Positions 33,791-42,305 of a stretch of 64,000 bases of DNA are shown here, piece by piece. Each line of letters begins with the position of its first letter. The stretch's first letter is position 1. Position numbers and translations under genes: made by a program. The notes under the pieces were generated by a model that had not been told where the DNA came from, did no database searches, and saw only the letters and a program-made list of their open reading frames with translations. Location: contig NZ_JBFLVD010000002.1 of the NCBI RefSeq assembly GCF_040750395.1, positions 1 to 64,000 on the forward strand. The letters run 5' to 3'. Origin of the DNA: Scandinavium sp002470465. GTDB lineage: Bacteria > Pseudomonadota > Gammaproteobacteria > Enterobacterales > Enterobacteriaceae.

Positions 33791-33862
33791 TGCCCGGTGG
33801 CGCAAGCTTACCGGGCCTACGGATTTGTAGGCCGGGTAAGGCAACGCCACCACCCGGCATAA
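33791..33862. repeat. BIME: two inverted REP units between deoB and deoD
   Basis: TGCCCGGTGGCG...TACCGGGCC and, after a short spacer, GTAGGCCGGGTAAGG...CCACCCGGC in the opposite orientation. Confidence 0.88.
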
Positions 33863-33886
33863 CAACAACGAATAAGGAAAAATAAA

Positions 33887-34606
33887 ATGGCAACCCCACA
33901 CATTAACGCAGAAATGGGTGATTTCGCTGACGTCGTACTGATGCCTGGCGATCCGCTGCGTGCGAAGCACATTGCTGAAACTTTCCTCGAAGACGTGCGT
34001 GAAGTGAACAACGTACGCGGCATGCTGGGCTTCACCGGCACCTACAAAGGCCGCAAGATTTCCGTGATGGGTCACGGTATGGGTATCCCGTCCTGCTCCA
34101 TCTACACCAAAGAGCTGATCACCGATTTCGGCGTGAAGAAAATCATCCGCGTGGGCTCCTGTGGCGCCGTGCGCATGGATGTGAAGCTGCGTGATGTGGT
34201 TATCGGCATGGGTGCCTGCACCGATTCCAAAGTGAACCGTATCCGCTTCAAAGATCACGACTTCGCGGCGATTGCTGACTTCGACATGGTGCGTAACGCC
34301 GTTGACGCGGCTAAAGCGCTGGGCGTTGACGCTCGCGTTGGCAACCTCTTCTCCGCCGATCTGTTCTACTCTCCGGACGGCGAAATGTTCGACGTGATGG
34401 AGAAATACGGCATTCTGGGCGTGGAAATGGAAGCGGCAGGTATCTACGGCGTGGCCGCAGAATTTGGCGCAAAAGCGCTGACCATCTGCACCGTCTCCGA
34501 TCACATCCGCACCCACGAGCAGACCACCGCTGCGGAGCGTCAGACGACCTTCAACGACATGATCAAAATCGCGCTGGAATCCGTTCTGCTGGGCGATAAA
34601 GAGTAA
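33887..34606 (+). CDS. deoD: Purine-nucleoside phosphorylase DeoD-type
   Basis: 239 aa, as in E. coli hexameric PNP. Phosphorolysis of purine (deoxy)nucleosides. N-terminal ATPHINAEMGDFADVVLMPGDPLRA, phosphate-binding GHGMGIPS and RVGSCGA, nucleoside-contacting VEMEAAGIYG and the catalytic SDHIRTHEQ. Preceded by AAGGAAAAAT. Last gene of the deo operon. Confidence 0.98.
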   Translation: MATPHINAEMGDFADVVLMPGDPLRAKHIAETFLEDVREVNNVRGMLGFTGTYKGRKISVMGHGMGIPSCSIYTKELITDFGVKKIIRVGSCGAVRMDVKLRDVVIGMGACTDSKVNRIRFKDHDFAAIADFDMVRNAVDAAKALGVDARVGNLFSADLFYSPDGEMFDVMEKYGILGVEMEAAGIYGVAAEFGAKALTICTVSDHIRTHEQTTAAERQTTFNDMIKIALESVLLGDKE

Positions 34607-34616
34607 ACGTTGTTGT

Positions 34617-34647
34617 GCCGGGTGGCGGCTTCGCCTGACCCGGCCTG
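34617..34647. repeat. REP element after deoD
   Basis: GCCGGGTGGCGGC, TTCG loop region, then GACCCGGCC. Confidence 0.85.
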
Positions 34648-34660
34648 GGAAGTCAACGCA

Positions 34661-34687
34661 AAACGGCAACCAAAGGTTGCCGTTTTT
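34661..34687. terminator. Bidirectional terminator deoD / lplA
   Basis: AAACGGCAACC, loop AAA, GGTTGCCGTTT followed by T-run. Lies between the convergent genes. Confidence 0.93.
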
Positions 34688-34696
34688 TATTCTCCC

Positions 34697-35713
34697 TCAT
34701 CGAACCGCCCCCGCAATCCACGCCGACAGTTCCCGCAACTCTTTTTCCTGCTCCGGGAAATCCCCCAACAGCGCATCACACTCTTGCTGAAGCACGTCAG
34801 GATGATACAGGCAGCCCTGCAAGCGCGCCGCCAGCGCCTCCAGCGGTGCCGGATTCAGGCTGTCGGTGAAAACCTGGGTGCGAGTGATGTGGCCTTTCTC
34901 GACGTCGAAATGCAGCTCGATGCCGCCCCAGGTGAAACGTTCATCGAGCAGATGTGAAAAGGCTGGCGCCTGGCCGAAGTTCCACTCCCAGCTGCTCTGG
35001 CGGGCAAAGGTTTCCGCAAAGTTTGGCAGATCCGGGGATTTGTCTGGCGAAATCACTTCTGCTTCAACGCGTTCGCCGTAATGAGCGAAGAACGCCTCCG
35101 TTACCGCGCCGCAGATTTTTTCATGGGTGATACCCGGCAGCAGCTCAATCAGATTTGCCACGCGGCCGCGTACCGAGGTAATCCCTTTTGCCTGAAGCTT
35201 TTTCTTATCAGGGTTGAGGTAGTTCGCCAGACGGCTGAGGTCAGCGTTCAGCAGCAGCGTGCCGTGATGAAATCCCCGATCCAGGGTTTCACGGTAGGCC
35301 GAACCGGAGACCTTACGATCGCCTTGCGGAGTTTTGACCACCAGGTCGTTGCGTCCGGAGGCCGCAGCCGTCACGCCAAGAGCGTTCAGGGCGTTAAGCA
35401 CTATCGACGTGGAGATGGTTTTATCGTATTCCGGCTTGCCGGCCATAAAGGTAAAGCAGGTGTTACCGAGATCGTGAAACACCGCACCGCCGCCGCTGCT
35501 GCGGCGCGCCAGGCGCACGTTATCCTCTTCCATCCGCCGGGTATTGCACTCTTTCCATGGATTTTGTGCCCGACCAATGACGACGGTATCGGCGTTGCGC
35601 CACAAAAACAGCACGCGCTGGGTGGCGGGCATCTGGCGGAAAATACACTCTTCCACCGCCAGGTTGAACCAGGGATCGTATGAATCAGAGATAAGCAGGC
35701 GCAGCGTCGACAT
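34697..35713 (-). CDS. lplA: Lipoate--protein ligase A
   Basis: 338 aa, as in E. coli LplA. Activates lipoate with ATP and attaches it to lipoyl domains. The N-terminal catalytic domain includes RRSSGGGAVFHDLGN (lipoate-AMP binding, residues 70-84) and the lysine region NDLVVKTPQGDRKVSGSA. The C-terminal accessory domain follows residue 245. Downstream of ytjB on the minus strand, 36 bases away, probably one unit. Confidence 0.97.
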   Translation of the reverse strand: MSTLRLLISDSYDPWFNLAVEECIFRQMPATQRVLFLWRNADTVVIGRAQNPWKECNTRRMEEDNVRLARRSSGGGAVFHDLGNTCFTFMAGKPEYDKTISTSIVLNALNALGVTAAASGRNDLVVKTPQGDRKVSGSAYRETLDRGFHHGTLLLNADLSRLANYLNPDKKKLQAKGITSVRGRVANLIELLPGITHEKICGAVTEAFFAHYGERVEAEVISPDKSPDLPNFAETFARQSSWEWNFGQAPAFSHLLDERFTWGGIELHFDVEKGHITRTQVFTDSLNPAPLEALAARLQGCLYHPDVLQQECDALLGDFPEQEKELRELSAWIAGAVR

Positions 35714-35749
35714 GGCAGATTTCCTTTCTTTAATGATTCAGCCAATTTA

Positions 35750-36397
35750 TCACTTATCCTTGTTTTCGCCCTCATCCTCTTCGGGAACGGATTTATTCGC
35801 CGTGAGCAGAAACGGCGATTGCTGCCAGCGCGTGCGTTTGCCCTGAAGCAATGTGCGAGTCAGCACCACGCCGATGGCAAGGGAGAGCAGCAGCATCAGG
35901 CGCAGAATGTTGGTGGTGTTATCCACCTGTTTGGCTTCCGTCGCCAGCGTGTGGGTGTCCAGCGTCAGGCGCAGATAGCCAAGGGGTTCATTCTTGCCCT
36001 GAATGGGTTCGACGATCTGCTGATTGAAATAGCCCCCGGCTTTTTTGCCGTCGAGCGCCAGGCGGTCGCGGACGTCCACGCTCTCACCGCTGTGGGCGAT
36101 CAGGTTGCCTTCTTCGTCATAGACGCTGGCGTCCAGCAGGCGACTGTTGGTGGTCAGCTGCGTCAGCAACTGATTGATCTTCTTCTCATCCGGCGTTTCT
36201 GAACGCATCAACGGCGCAAGATTCAGCGTGACCTGATGGGCGAGGGAGCGGGCCAGCTCTTCCATCTGTGGGTTGCGCTGCCGCTGGTGGTTTTGGCTGA
36301 ACCACGATGCGCCCTGCATCAGGGCCACCAGCAGGGCAAGACAGATAAGGACGATCACCGCACGATGCAGCCGAAATTTCAGTTTTGCGCGAACCAT
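35750..36397 (-). CDS. ytjB: Membrane protein YtjB (Smp)
   Basis: 215 aa. Cytoplasmic basic N-terminus, TM helix at residues 14-30, periplasmic domain (about 35-165) with LDASVYDEEGNLIAHSGES, a PAS/Cache-like stretch, second TM at about 170-190, then a short charged tail ending ENKDK. Same as E. coli YtjB/Smp, function unknown. Divergent from serB. Confidence 0.93.
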   Translation of the reverse strand: MVRAKLKFRLHRAVIVLICLALLVALMQGASWFSQNHQRQRNPQMEELARSLAHQVTLNLAPLMRSETPDEKKINQLLTQLTTNSRLLDASVYDEEGNLIAHSGESVDVRDRLALDGKKAGGYFNQQIVEPIQGKNEPLGYLRLTLDTHTLATEAKQVDNTTNILRLMLLLSLAIGVVLTRTLLQGKRTRWQQSPFLLTANKSVPEEDEGENKDK

Positions 36398-36501
36398 ATT
36401 CCACCTTTGAAAATTTGCAGCTTAATGTTGCCAGAAGCGCTGGATACAGGGTAGCCTCATGCGTTATTTTCCTGGCCAAATCTCGATTAACTGGAGCTGT
36501 A

Positions 36502-37473
36502 ATGCCGAACAGTCTGACCTGGTGCGACCTGCCCGACGATGTCTCTTTATGGCCTGGGCTGCCGCTGTCCTTGAGCGGTGATGAAGTGATGCCGCTGGAT
36601 TACCACGCCGGACGCAGCGGCTGGCTGCTGTATGGCCGCCGTCTCGATAAACAGCGCCTGACCGATTATCAGCACAAGCTGGGGGCGGCGATGGTGATTG
36701 TTGCCGCCTGGTGCGTTGAAGATTATCAGGTGATTCGCCTCGCAGGCTCGCTTACGCCGCGTGCGACGCGCCTTGCACACGATGCCGGGTTTGACGTCGC
36801 CCCGCTCGGGAAAATCCCGCACCTGCGCACGCCGGGCCTGCTGGTGATGGACATGGATTCAACGGCTATCCAGATTGAGTGTATTGATGAAATCGCCAAA
36901 CTGGCGGGGACCGGCGAGCTGGTGTCTGAAGTCACTGAGCGTGCGATGCGCGGCGAACTCGATTTCACCGCCAGCCTTCGCCAGCGGGTGGCCACTCTGC
37001 AGGGCGCCGATGCAAGCATTCTGCGTCAGGTCCGCGACACGCTGCCGCTGATGCCGGGACTGGTGCCGCTGGTGCTGAAGCTGGAAACGCTGGGCTGGAA
37101 GGTGGCGATTGCCTCCGGCGGCTTTACGTTCTTCGCCGATTATCTGCGTGAAAAACTGCGCCTGACGGCCGCGGTGGCGAATGAGCTGGAAATTCGCGAC
37201 GGCGTGCTCACCGGCAACGTGACCGGCGATATCGTGGACGCACAGTACAAGGCCAGCACCCTGAAACGTCTGGCCGAAAGCCATGAAATTCCGCTGGCGC
37301 AAACCGTGGCGATTGGCGACGGCGCCAACGATCTGCCGATGATTAAAGCGGCCGGGCTCGGTATTGCGTACCATGCCAAACCGAAAGTGAACGAGCAGAC
37401 GGAAATCACCATCCGTCACGCTGACCTGATGGGCGTATTTTGCATCCTGTCCGGCAGCCTGAATCAAAAGTAA
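36502..37473 (+). CDS. serB: Phosphoserine phosphatase
   Basis: 323-aa HAD phosphatase for the last step of serine synthesis. N-terminal ACT-like domain (residues 1-100), then catalytic core with DMDSTAIQIECIDE (nucleophile aspartate), SGGFTFF and GDGANDLPMI. ATG at 36502 follows GGAGCT. The frame reaches 36385 inside ytjB, but the family start is MPNSLTWCDLP. Confidence 0.97.
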   Translation: MPNSLTWCDLPDDVSLWPGLPLSLSGDEVMPLDYHAGRSGWLLYGRRLDKQRLTDYQHKLGAAMVIVAAWCVEDYQVIRLAGSLTPRATRLAHDAGFDVAPLGKIPHLRTPGLLVMDMDSTAIQIECIDEIAKLAGTGELVSEVTERAMRGELDFTASLRQRVATLQGADASILRQVRDTLPLMPGLVPLVLKLETLGWKVAIASGGFTFFADYLREKLRLTAAVANELEIRDGVLTGNVTGDIVDAQYKASTLKRLAESHEIPLAQTVAIGDGANDLPMIKAAGLGIAYHAKPKVNEQTEITIRHADLMGVFCILSGSLNQK

Positions 37474-37487
37474 TAACGAGGTAAACC

Positions 37488-38870
37488 GTGGCGAAAGCAC
37501 CGAAACGCGCCTTTGTCTGTAACGAATGCGGCGCGGATTATCCGCGCTGGCAGGGGCAGTGCAGTGCCTGTCATGCCTGGAACACCATTACCGAAATGCG
37601 CATTGCCGCGTCGCCCGTCGTGGCGCGCAATGAGCGCTTAACCGGCTACGCCGGGGCTTCTGGTGGCTCGAAGGTCCAGAAGCTTTCTGAAATCAGCCTC
37701 GAAGAGCTGCCGCGCTTCTCCAGCGGCTTTAAAGAGTTTGACCGCGTGCTTGGCGGTGGCGTCGTGCCGGGCAGCGCCATTTTGATTGGCGGCAATCCGG
37801 GGGCCGGGAAATCCACCCTGCTGTTGCAGACGCTGTGCAAGCTCAGCGAGCAGATGAAAACCCTCTACGTCACCGGCGAAGAATCTTTGCAGCAGGTCGC
37901 GATGCGCGCGCACCGTCTTGGGTTACCGGCTGCTAACCTCAACATGCTGTCAGAAACCAGCATTGAGCAGATTTGCCAGATTGCCGAAGAAGAGCAGCCG
38001 AAGCTGATGGTGATCGACTCCATCCAGGTTATGCATATGGCCGACGTACAGTCCTCGCCGGGCAGCGTCGCCCAGGTGCGCGAAAGTGCCGCTTACCTGA
38101 CCCGCTTTGCTAAAACGCGCGGGGTGGCGATTATCATGGTCGGTCACGTCACTAAAGATGGTTCGCTGGCGGGGCCTAAAGTGCTGGAGCACTGCATCGA
38201 CTGTTCCGTATTGTTGGACGGCGATGCGGACTCCCGTTTCCGCACGCTGCGCAGTCACAAAAACCGATTTGGTGCGGTCAATGAGCTTGGCGTTTTCGCC
38301 ATGACTGAACAGGGCCTGCGCGAAGTGAGCAACCCTTCTGCCATATTCCTGAGCCGGGGCGATGAAGTCACCTCCGGCAGCTCGGTGATGGTGGTCTGGG
38401 AAGGCACGCGGCCGCTGTTGGTCGAGATCCAGGCGCTGGTCGATCAGTCGATGATGGGCAACCCGCGTCGCGTAGCGGTGGGGCTTGAACAGAACCGTCT
38501 GTCGATTCTGCTGGCGGTACTGCATCGTCACGGTGGCTTGCAGATGTTCGACCAGGACGTGTTCGTCAACGTGGTCGGCGGCGTGAAGGTGACCGAAACC
38601 AGTGCGGATCTGGCGCTGCTGATGGCGATGGTCTCCAGCCTGCGCGACAGGCCGCTGCCGCAGGATCTGGTGGTGTTTGGCGAAGTCGGGCTTTCCGGTG
38701 AAATTCGCCCGGTGCCAAGCGGGCAGGAGCGAATCTCTGAAGCCGCCAAGCATGGCTTTAAACGGGCGATCGTGCCCGCGGCTAACGTACCGAAAAAAAT
38801 ACCGGAAGGGATGAAGGTGTTTGGCGTGAAAAAGCTTTCCGATGCACTTAACGTCTTCGACGAATTATAA
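37488..38870 (+). CDS. radA: DNA repair ATPase RadA
   Basis: 460 aa, as in E. coli. RecA-like helicase acting in branch migration. N-terminal C4 zinc finger CNECGADYPRWQGQCSAC, Walker A GGNPGAGKSTLL (around residue 101), RadA-specific KNRFG near 260, Lon-protease-like C-terminal domain with SGEIRPVPSGQERISEA. Start codon GTG at 37488 with AACGAGG upstream. 14 bases after serB, co-transcribed. Confidence 0.98.
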   Translation: MAKAPKRAFVCNECGADYPRWQGQCSACHAWNTITEMRIAASPVVARNERLTGYAGASGGSKVQKLSEISLEELPRFSSGFKEFDRVLGGGVVPGSAILIGGNPGAGKSTLLLQTLCKLSEQMKTLYVTGEESLQQVAMRAHRLGLPAANLNMLSETSIEQICQIAEEEQPKLMVIDSIQVMHMADVQSSPGSVAQVRESAAYLTRFAKTRGVAIIMVGHVTKDGSLAGPKVLEHCIDCSVLLDGDADSRFRTLRSHKNRFGAVNELGVFAMTEQGLREVSNPSAIFLSRGDEVTSGSSVMVVWEGTRPLLVEIQALVDQSMMGNPRRVAVGLEQNRLSILLAVLHRHGGLQMFDQDVFVNVVGGVKVTETSADLALLMAMVSSLRDRPLPQDLVVFGEVGLSGEIRPVPSGQERISEAAKHGFKRAIVPAANVPKKIPEGMKVFGVKKLSDALNVFDEL

Positions 38871-38889
38871 TCATTGCGTTATCTCTTTT

Positions 38890-38960
38890 GGCGGGTGGCG
38901 CTTTGCTTATCCGCCCTACGTTTTTCCAGGCCCGGCAAGCCTAAGCGCCGCCGGGCAAAC
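38890..38960. repeat. REP elements between radA and nadR
   Basis: GCGGGTGGCGC...TATCCGCCCTACG followed by CAGGCCCGGCAAGC...CGCCGCCGGGC, two units. Confidence 0.8.
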
Positions 38961-38980
38961 CCATCAGGCAGGAGGCTCCT

Positions 38981-40213
38981 TTGTCATCATTCGATTACAT
39001 CAAAACCGCTATTCGCCAGAAAGGCTGTACCTTGCAGCAGGTGGCGGACGCCAGCGGGATGACGAAGGGCTATCTGAGCCAGTTGCTGAACGCCAAAATC
39101 AAAAGCCCGAGTGCGCAAAAGCTCGAAGCGTTGCACCGTTTCCTGGGGCTCGAGTTTCCGCGCCAGCAGAAAAATGTTGGCGTGGTGTTCGGTAAGTTCT
39201 ACCCATTGCATACCGGGCATATCTATCTTATCCAGCGCGCCGTAAGCCAGGTCGATGAGCTGCATATCATCATGGGCTATGACGAAAAGCGCGACCGCGA
39301 GCTGTTTGAAGACAGCGCGATGTCGCAGCAGCCGACGGTATCCGATCGTTTGCGCTGGCTGTTGCAGACCTTCAAATATCAGAAAAACATTCGTATTCAT
39401 GCCTTTAACGAAGAGGGCATGGAGCCGTATCCCCACGGCTGGGACGTGTGGAGCAACGGCGTGAAGGCGTTTATGGAAGAAAAGGGCATTCAGCCAAATA
39501 CCATTTACACCTCCGAAGAGGCTGATGCGCCGCAGTTTCGCGAGCATCTGGGCACCGAAACGGTGCTTATCGACCCGCAGCGCACGTTCATGAGCATCAG
39601 CGGCGCGCAAATTCGTGAAAACCCGTCGCGCTACTGGGAATATATCCCGACCGAAGTGAAGCCGTTCTTCGTGCGTACGGTGGCGATTCTCGGCGGCGAG
39701 TCGAGCGGTAAATCGACGCTGGTGAATAAGCTCGCTAACATTTTCAATACCACCAGCGCCTGGGAATATGGCCGGGATTACGTCTTTTCGCATCTCGGCG
39801 GCGACGAGATGGCGTTACAGTATTCGGACTACGATAAAATCGCGCTTGGCCATGCACAGTACATTGATTTTGCGGTGAAATATGCCAATAAGGTGGCGTT
39901 TATCGACACCGATTTTGTCACCACCCAGGCGTTCTGTAAGAAATACGAAGGCCGCGAGCACCCGTTCGTGCAGGCGCTGATTGATGAATACCGCTTCGAC
40001 CTGGTTATCGTGCTGGAAAATAATACCCCGTGGGTTGCCGACGGCTTGCGTAGCCTGGGCAGTTCAGTCGACAGGAAAGAGTTTCAGACCATGCTGGTAG
40101 AGATGCTCGAGGAGAACAACATCGAGTATGTCCATGTTGAAGAACCGGACTACGACGCGCGATTCCTGCGCTGCGTGGAGCTGGTAAAGCAGATGATGGG
40201 CGAGCAGGGCTAA
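38981..40213 (+). CDS. nadR: Trifunctional NAD regulator NadR
   Basis: 410 aa, as in E. coli. N-terminal helix-turn-helix repressor (QQVADASGMTKGYLSQLLN, residues 19-37), central NMN adenylyltransferase with GKFYPLHTGH near residue 70 and ISGAQIRENP, C-terminal ribosylnicotinamide kinase with Walker A GGESSGKSTL near residue 236. Start codon TTG at 38981 after GGAGG, giving MSSFDYIKTAI. Marks the left border of the T6SS island. Confidence 0.97.
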   Translation: MSSFDYIKTAIRQKGCTLQQVADASGMTKGYLSQLLNAKIKSPSAQKLEALHRFLGLEFPRQQKNVGVVFGKFYPLHTGHIYLIQRAVSQVDELHIIMGYDEKRDRELFEDSAMSQQPTVSDRLRWLLQTFKYQKNIRIHAFNEEGMEPYPHGWDVWSNGVKAFMEEKGIQPNTIYTSEEADAPQFREHLGTETVLIDPQRTFMSISGAQIRENPSRYWEYIPTEVKPFFVRTVAILGGESSGKSTLVNKLANIFNTTSAWEYGRDYVFSHLGGDEMALQYSDYDKIALGHAQYIDFAVKYANKVAFIDTDFVTTQAFCKKYEGREHPFVQALIDEYRFDLVIVLENNTPWVADGLRSLGSSVDRKEFQTMLVEMLEENNIEYVHVEEPDYDARFLRCVELVKQMMGEQG

Positions 40214-40258
40214 AAAGTGACGGGGTTCGCCATCCTCAGGATCGCGAACCCGCTCCGA

Positions 40259-40924
40259 TCACTCAGGCGTACCGCGCACAAATATGTTATAGGGCGACGG
40301 GCGCTGCGAATAATTGACGATTTCAACGCCCAGCGTTTTCGCGCTGGCGACGGCAATATGCATTTTTTGCTCCAGATACTCCGGCCCGAAGCGTAATGGG
40401 TCCGGCGTGCCGTGGCCGTAAAAGGCATCCTGCTCCAGCCCGGAAAAATAGTTCCCGGCCCACTCCCGCAAGGTTTTTTCCGTTTTCTGATTAAAGTCAT
40501 TACAGACCTGTGGCATGCCCTCGGCGCGCCATTTTTGCACCTTCTCAGGGTTATAGTCGTGATCGAAGCCGAGCAGCCCGATCCGCGCTGGCGCCAGGGT
40601 CAGCATTATCCAGTAGAGACCCTGAAAGAAAGAGGTATAGCCAATTTTTCTTTCCAGATTGAAACCGCTTAGCTCCCCGAAACCGAGCGTTTCTGCTCCC
40701 TGATGCAGAGCGGCTGAGTACTCTTTGTGCCGAATTTCCGTGCGGTAATTTTTCGTCTGCGGATAGTTTTCGGCAGGAAAGTCGTTGGGGTGGATCCAGT
40801 AATCAAATACCTCGTCGGGGAAGATTCGCCAGGCGTTGTTTAAACACACTTTGATATGGTCGCGGTAGCGTTCGTCCGTGGCCTGCTGGGCTGAAAGCCC
40901 GCTACCAACATAAAGCACCTTCAT
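40259..40924 (-). CDS. Uncharacterised protein at the end of the T6SS locus, glycosyltransferase-like (GT42/DUF115 resemblance)
   Basis: 221 aa with no family I can name firmly. The layout recalls sialyltransferase-like GT42 and DUF115/Maf proteins. An N-terminal strand and glycine loop (KVLYVGSGLS) is followed by an NNAWR segment, a mid-protein helix (GYTSFFQGLYWIMLTL) and then a strand with GLLGFDHDY. No signal peptide or TM. ATG at 40924 with AAGGAAAA upstream. The frame reaches 40954. Last gene of the island on the minus strand, 60 bases after tssE with a long hairpin between. Could be a modification enzyme, an effector or cargo. Function unproven. Confidence 0.6.
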   Translation of the reverse strand: MKVLYVGSGLSAQQATDERYRDHIKVCLNNAWRIFPDEVFDYWIHPNDFPAENYPQTKNYRTEIRHKEYSAALHQGAETLGFGELSGFNLERKIGYTSFFQGLYWIMLTLAPARIGLLGFDHDYNPEKVQKWRAEGMPQVCNDFNQKTEKTLREWAGNYFSGLEQDAFYGHGTPDPLRFGPEYLEQKMHIAVASAKTLGVEIVNYSQRPSPYNIFVRGTPE

Positions 40925-40951
40925 GATTTTTCCTTGTGATTCAGGCGACAA

Positions 40952-40977
40952 CACGGGCAGCGCTGGCGCTGCCCGTG
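40952..40977 (-). terminator. Strong hairpin between tssE and the terminal gene
   Basis: CACGGGCAGCGC / GCGCTGCCCGTG, 12-bp perfect stem with a 2-base loop, 7 bases past the tssE stop. Only TTGT follows, so it may be a partial terminator or mRNA stabiliser. Confidence 0.55.
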
Positions 40978-40984
40978 GATAACA

Positions 40985-41479
40985 TTACGACACACCAGAT
41001 AGCTCAATGCGTTCGCATTCGCGGTCATAGCTGCCGTTCAGACAGAGATCGATGGGATGAGGCTCCCAGTAGATCAGCCCGCGAACTTCGAACAGCATGT
41101 TGGTACTGCTGAAGGATTTATCCTTCTCGTGGAGAATATGCACCAGCAGCGATTCGGGGATGATTCGGGGCTCGAAGCGCAGAATGGCATCACGAATGTT
41201 TTTCTCCATTTGCCGCCAGTTGTTCAGGTTGACCGGCATGCCCGGAAGCGGAGTGATGCCGAAATTCACCACCGTGTTAGCCACATGGCAGTGCTTAACG
41301 GGATCGAGTTCGCGATCGATGTTGTTGCAGTTGAGGAGCGATGCCAGATCCCGCTGCACCAGACGCCTGAGGGTCCTCGCATCGTAAAAGGCTTTGTCAA
41401 AGGCCTCCTGCTGCTTTTTGGGCTCATCATCCAGCAGGCGATCGAGCAGGGTGGGCAGATATTGCTGCTTGCTGTTCAT
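40985..41479 (-). CDS. tssE: T6SS baseplate subunit TssE
   Basis: 164-aa gp25-like wedge component of the type VI baseplate, which joins TssF/TssG/TssK. Typical opening LPTLLDRLLDDEP and the LASLLNCNN patch. The conserved region VVNFGITPLPG is followed by IRDAILRFEPRI and the FEVRGLIYWEP strand. Start ATG at 41479. Six bases downstream of tagJ, same transcription unit. Confidence 0.93.
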   Translation of the reverse strand: MNSKQQYLPTLLDRLLDDEPKKQQEAFDKAFYDARTLRRLVQRDLASLLNCNNIDRELDPVKHCHVANTVVNFGITPLPGMPVNLNNWRQMEKNIRDAILRFEPRIIPESLLVHILHEKDKSFSSTNMLFEVRGLIYWEPHPIDLCLNGSYDRECERIELSGVS

Positions 41480-41484
41480 GGCGT

Positions 41485-42291
41485 TCAGGCCGTCTCAAAG
41501 GTGAGGGTGCCCGTTTCCATGATCGAAAATTCGCTTTGCTCGGTGACCCACATCTTACGGCCTTCGCCGATGGTCAATACCAGGCTTTGCTGCTGCCAGT
41601 GGGTCTCGTCGCCGAGCTTCACGCTCAGGCTCTGGCTGGCGTCGATCGGGTAGCGGGCAGGTAAATAGCCGCTCCATTTACGCGACGGGGTGACGAGCGT
41701 CGCGGGTGCCCACATCAGGTCAAGCAGCGACTGAGGTGGCTGCACCGTCAGCGATTGGATCTGCTCGAACGGCACCCAGCGATACCCGCCGGCGCAGATA
41801 AATTCGCACACTGGCCCAAGACGGCCATCGCCATCGGCAATCCAGTCGAACGCACCGGCGTGCTCGCTGTGGCCTGCGGTGACCGGGGCAAGCTCGAAGG
41901 CCTGAAAGCGAAGCTCATCCGCTTTATCGATTTCCTGGGCGGCACTGGCCTGGTTTGCCTGGTGCAGAATGTCCAGCCAGGTGGGGGCCTGCTCGTCAAG
42001 CGGGCTGGCCTTGCGTTCTCCGTTGAGCACCTGCTTACGCACCATCTCACTCATGATCAGGTTTTTCAGCAGTTCGCTATGCGAGGAGGTCGCATCCGAC
42101 AGGGCGGCCAGGGTATCGACCTGCGTCAGCGCCTTATCCCATGCTTCTTCGATGCACCAGAGCGTTGCCAGCGCGTAACGAGATTCCCGGTCGGCCGGGC
42201 GTTTCTTTAGGGTAGAAAGCAGGTCTTCCGTCAGTGAACCAAAGGTATTTTCCTGCAGGAAGGTCCTGAGACGGGGAGTTGTCAGCATCAT
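41485..42291 (-). CDS. tagJ: T6SS accessory protein TagJ (ImpE family)
   Basis: 268 aa. ImpE/SciE-family protein, known in Pseudomonas to bind the N-terminus of TssB and assist ClpV recruitment. N-terminal TPR-like helices (LRTFLQENTFGSLTEDLLSTLKKRPADRE; ALATLWCIEEAWDKALTQVD). The C-terminal ImpE part has FDWIADGDGRLGPVCEFICAGGYRWVPFEQI. Two consecutive ATG codons at the start. It lies between tagK-like and tssE genes. Confidence 0.9.
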   Translation of the reverse strand: MMLTTPRLRTFLQENTFGSLTEDLLSTLKKRPADRESRYALATLWCIEEAWDKALTQVDTLAALSDATSSHSELLKNLIMSEMVRKQVLNGERKASPLDEQAPTWLDILHQANQASAAQEIDKADELRFQAFELAPVTAGHSEHAGAFDWIADGDGRLGPVCEFICAGGYRWVPFEQIQSLTVQPPQSLLDLMWAPATLVTPSRKWSGYLPARYPIDASQSLSVKLGDETHWQQQSLVLTIGEGRKMWVTEQSEFSIMETGTLTFETA

Positions 42292-42305
42292 AGTTAATCC
42301 TTTAA

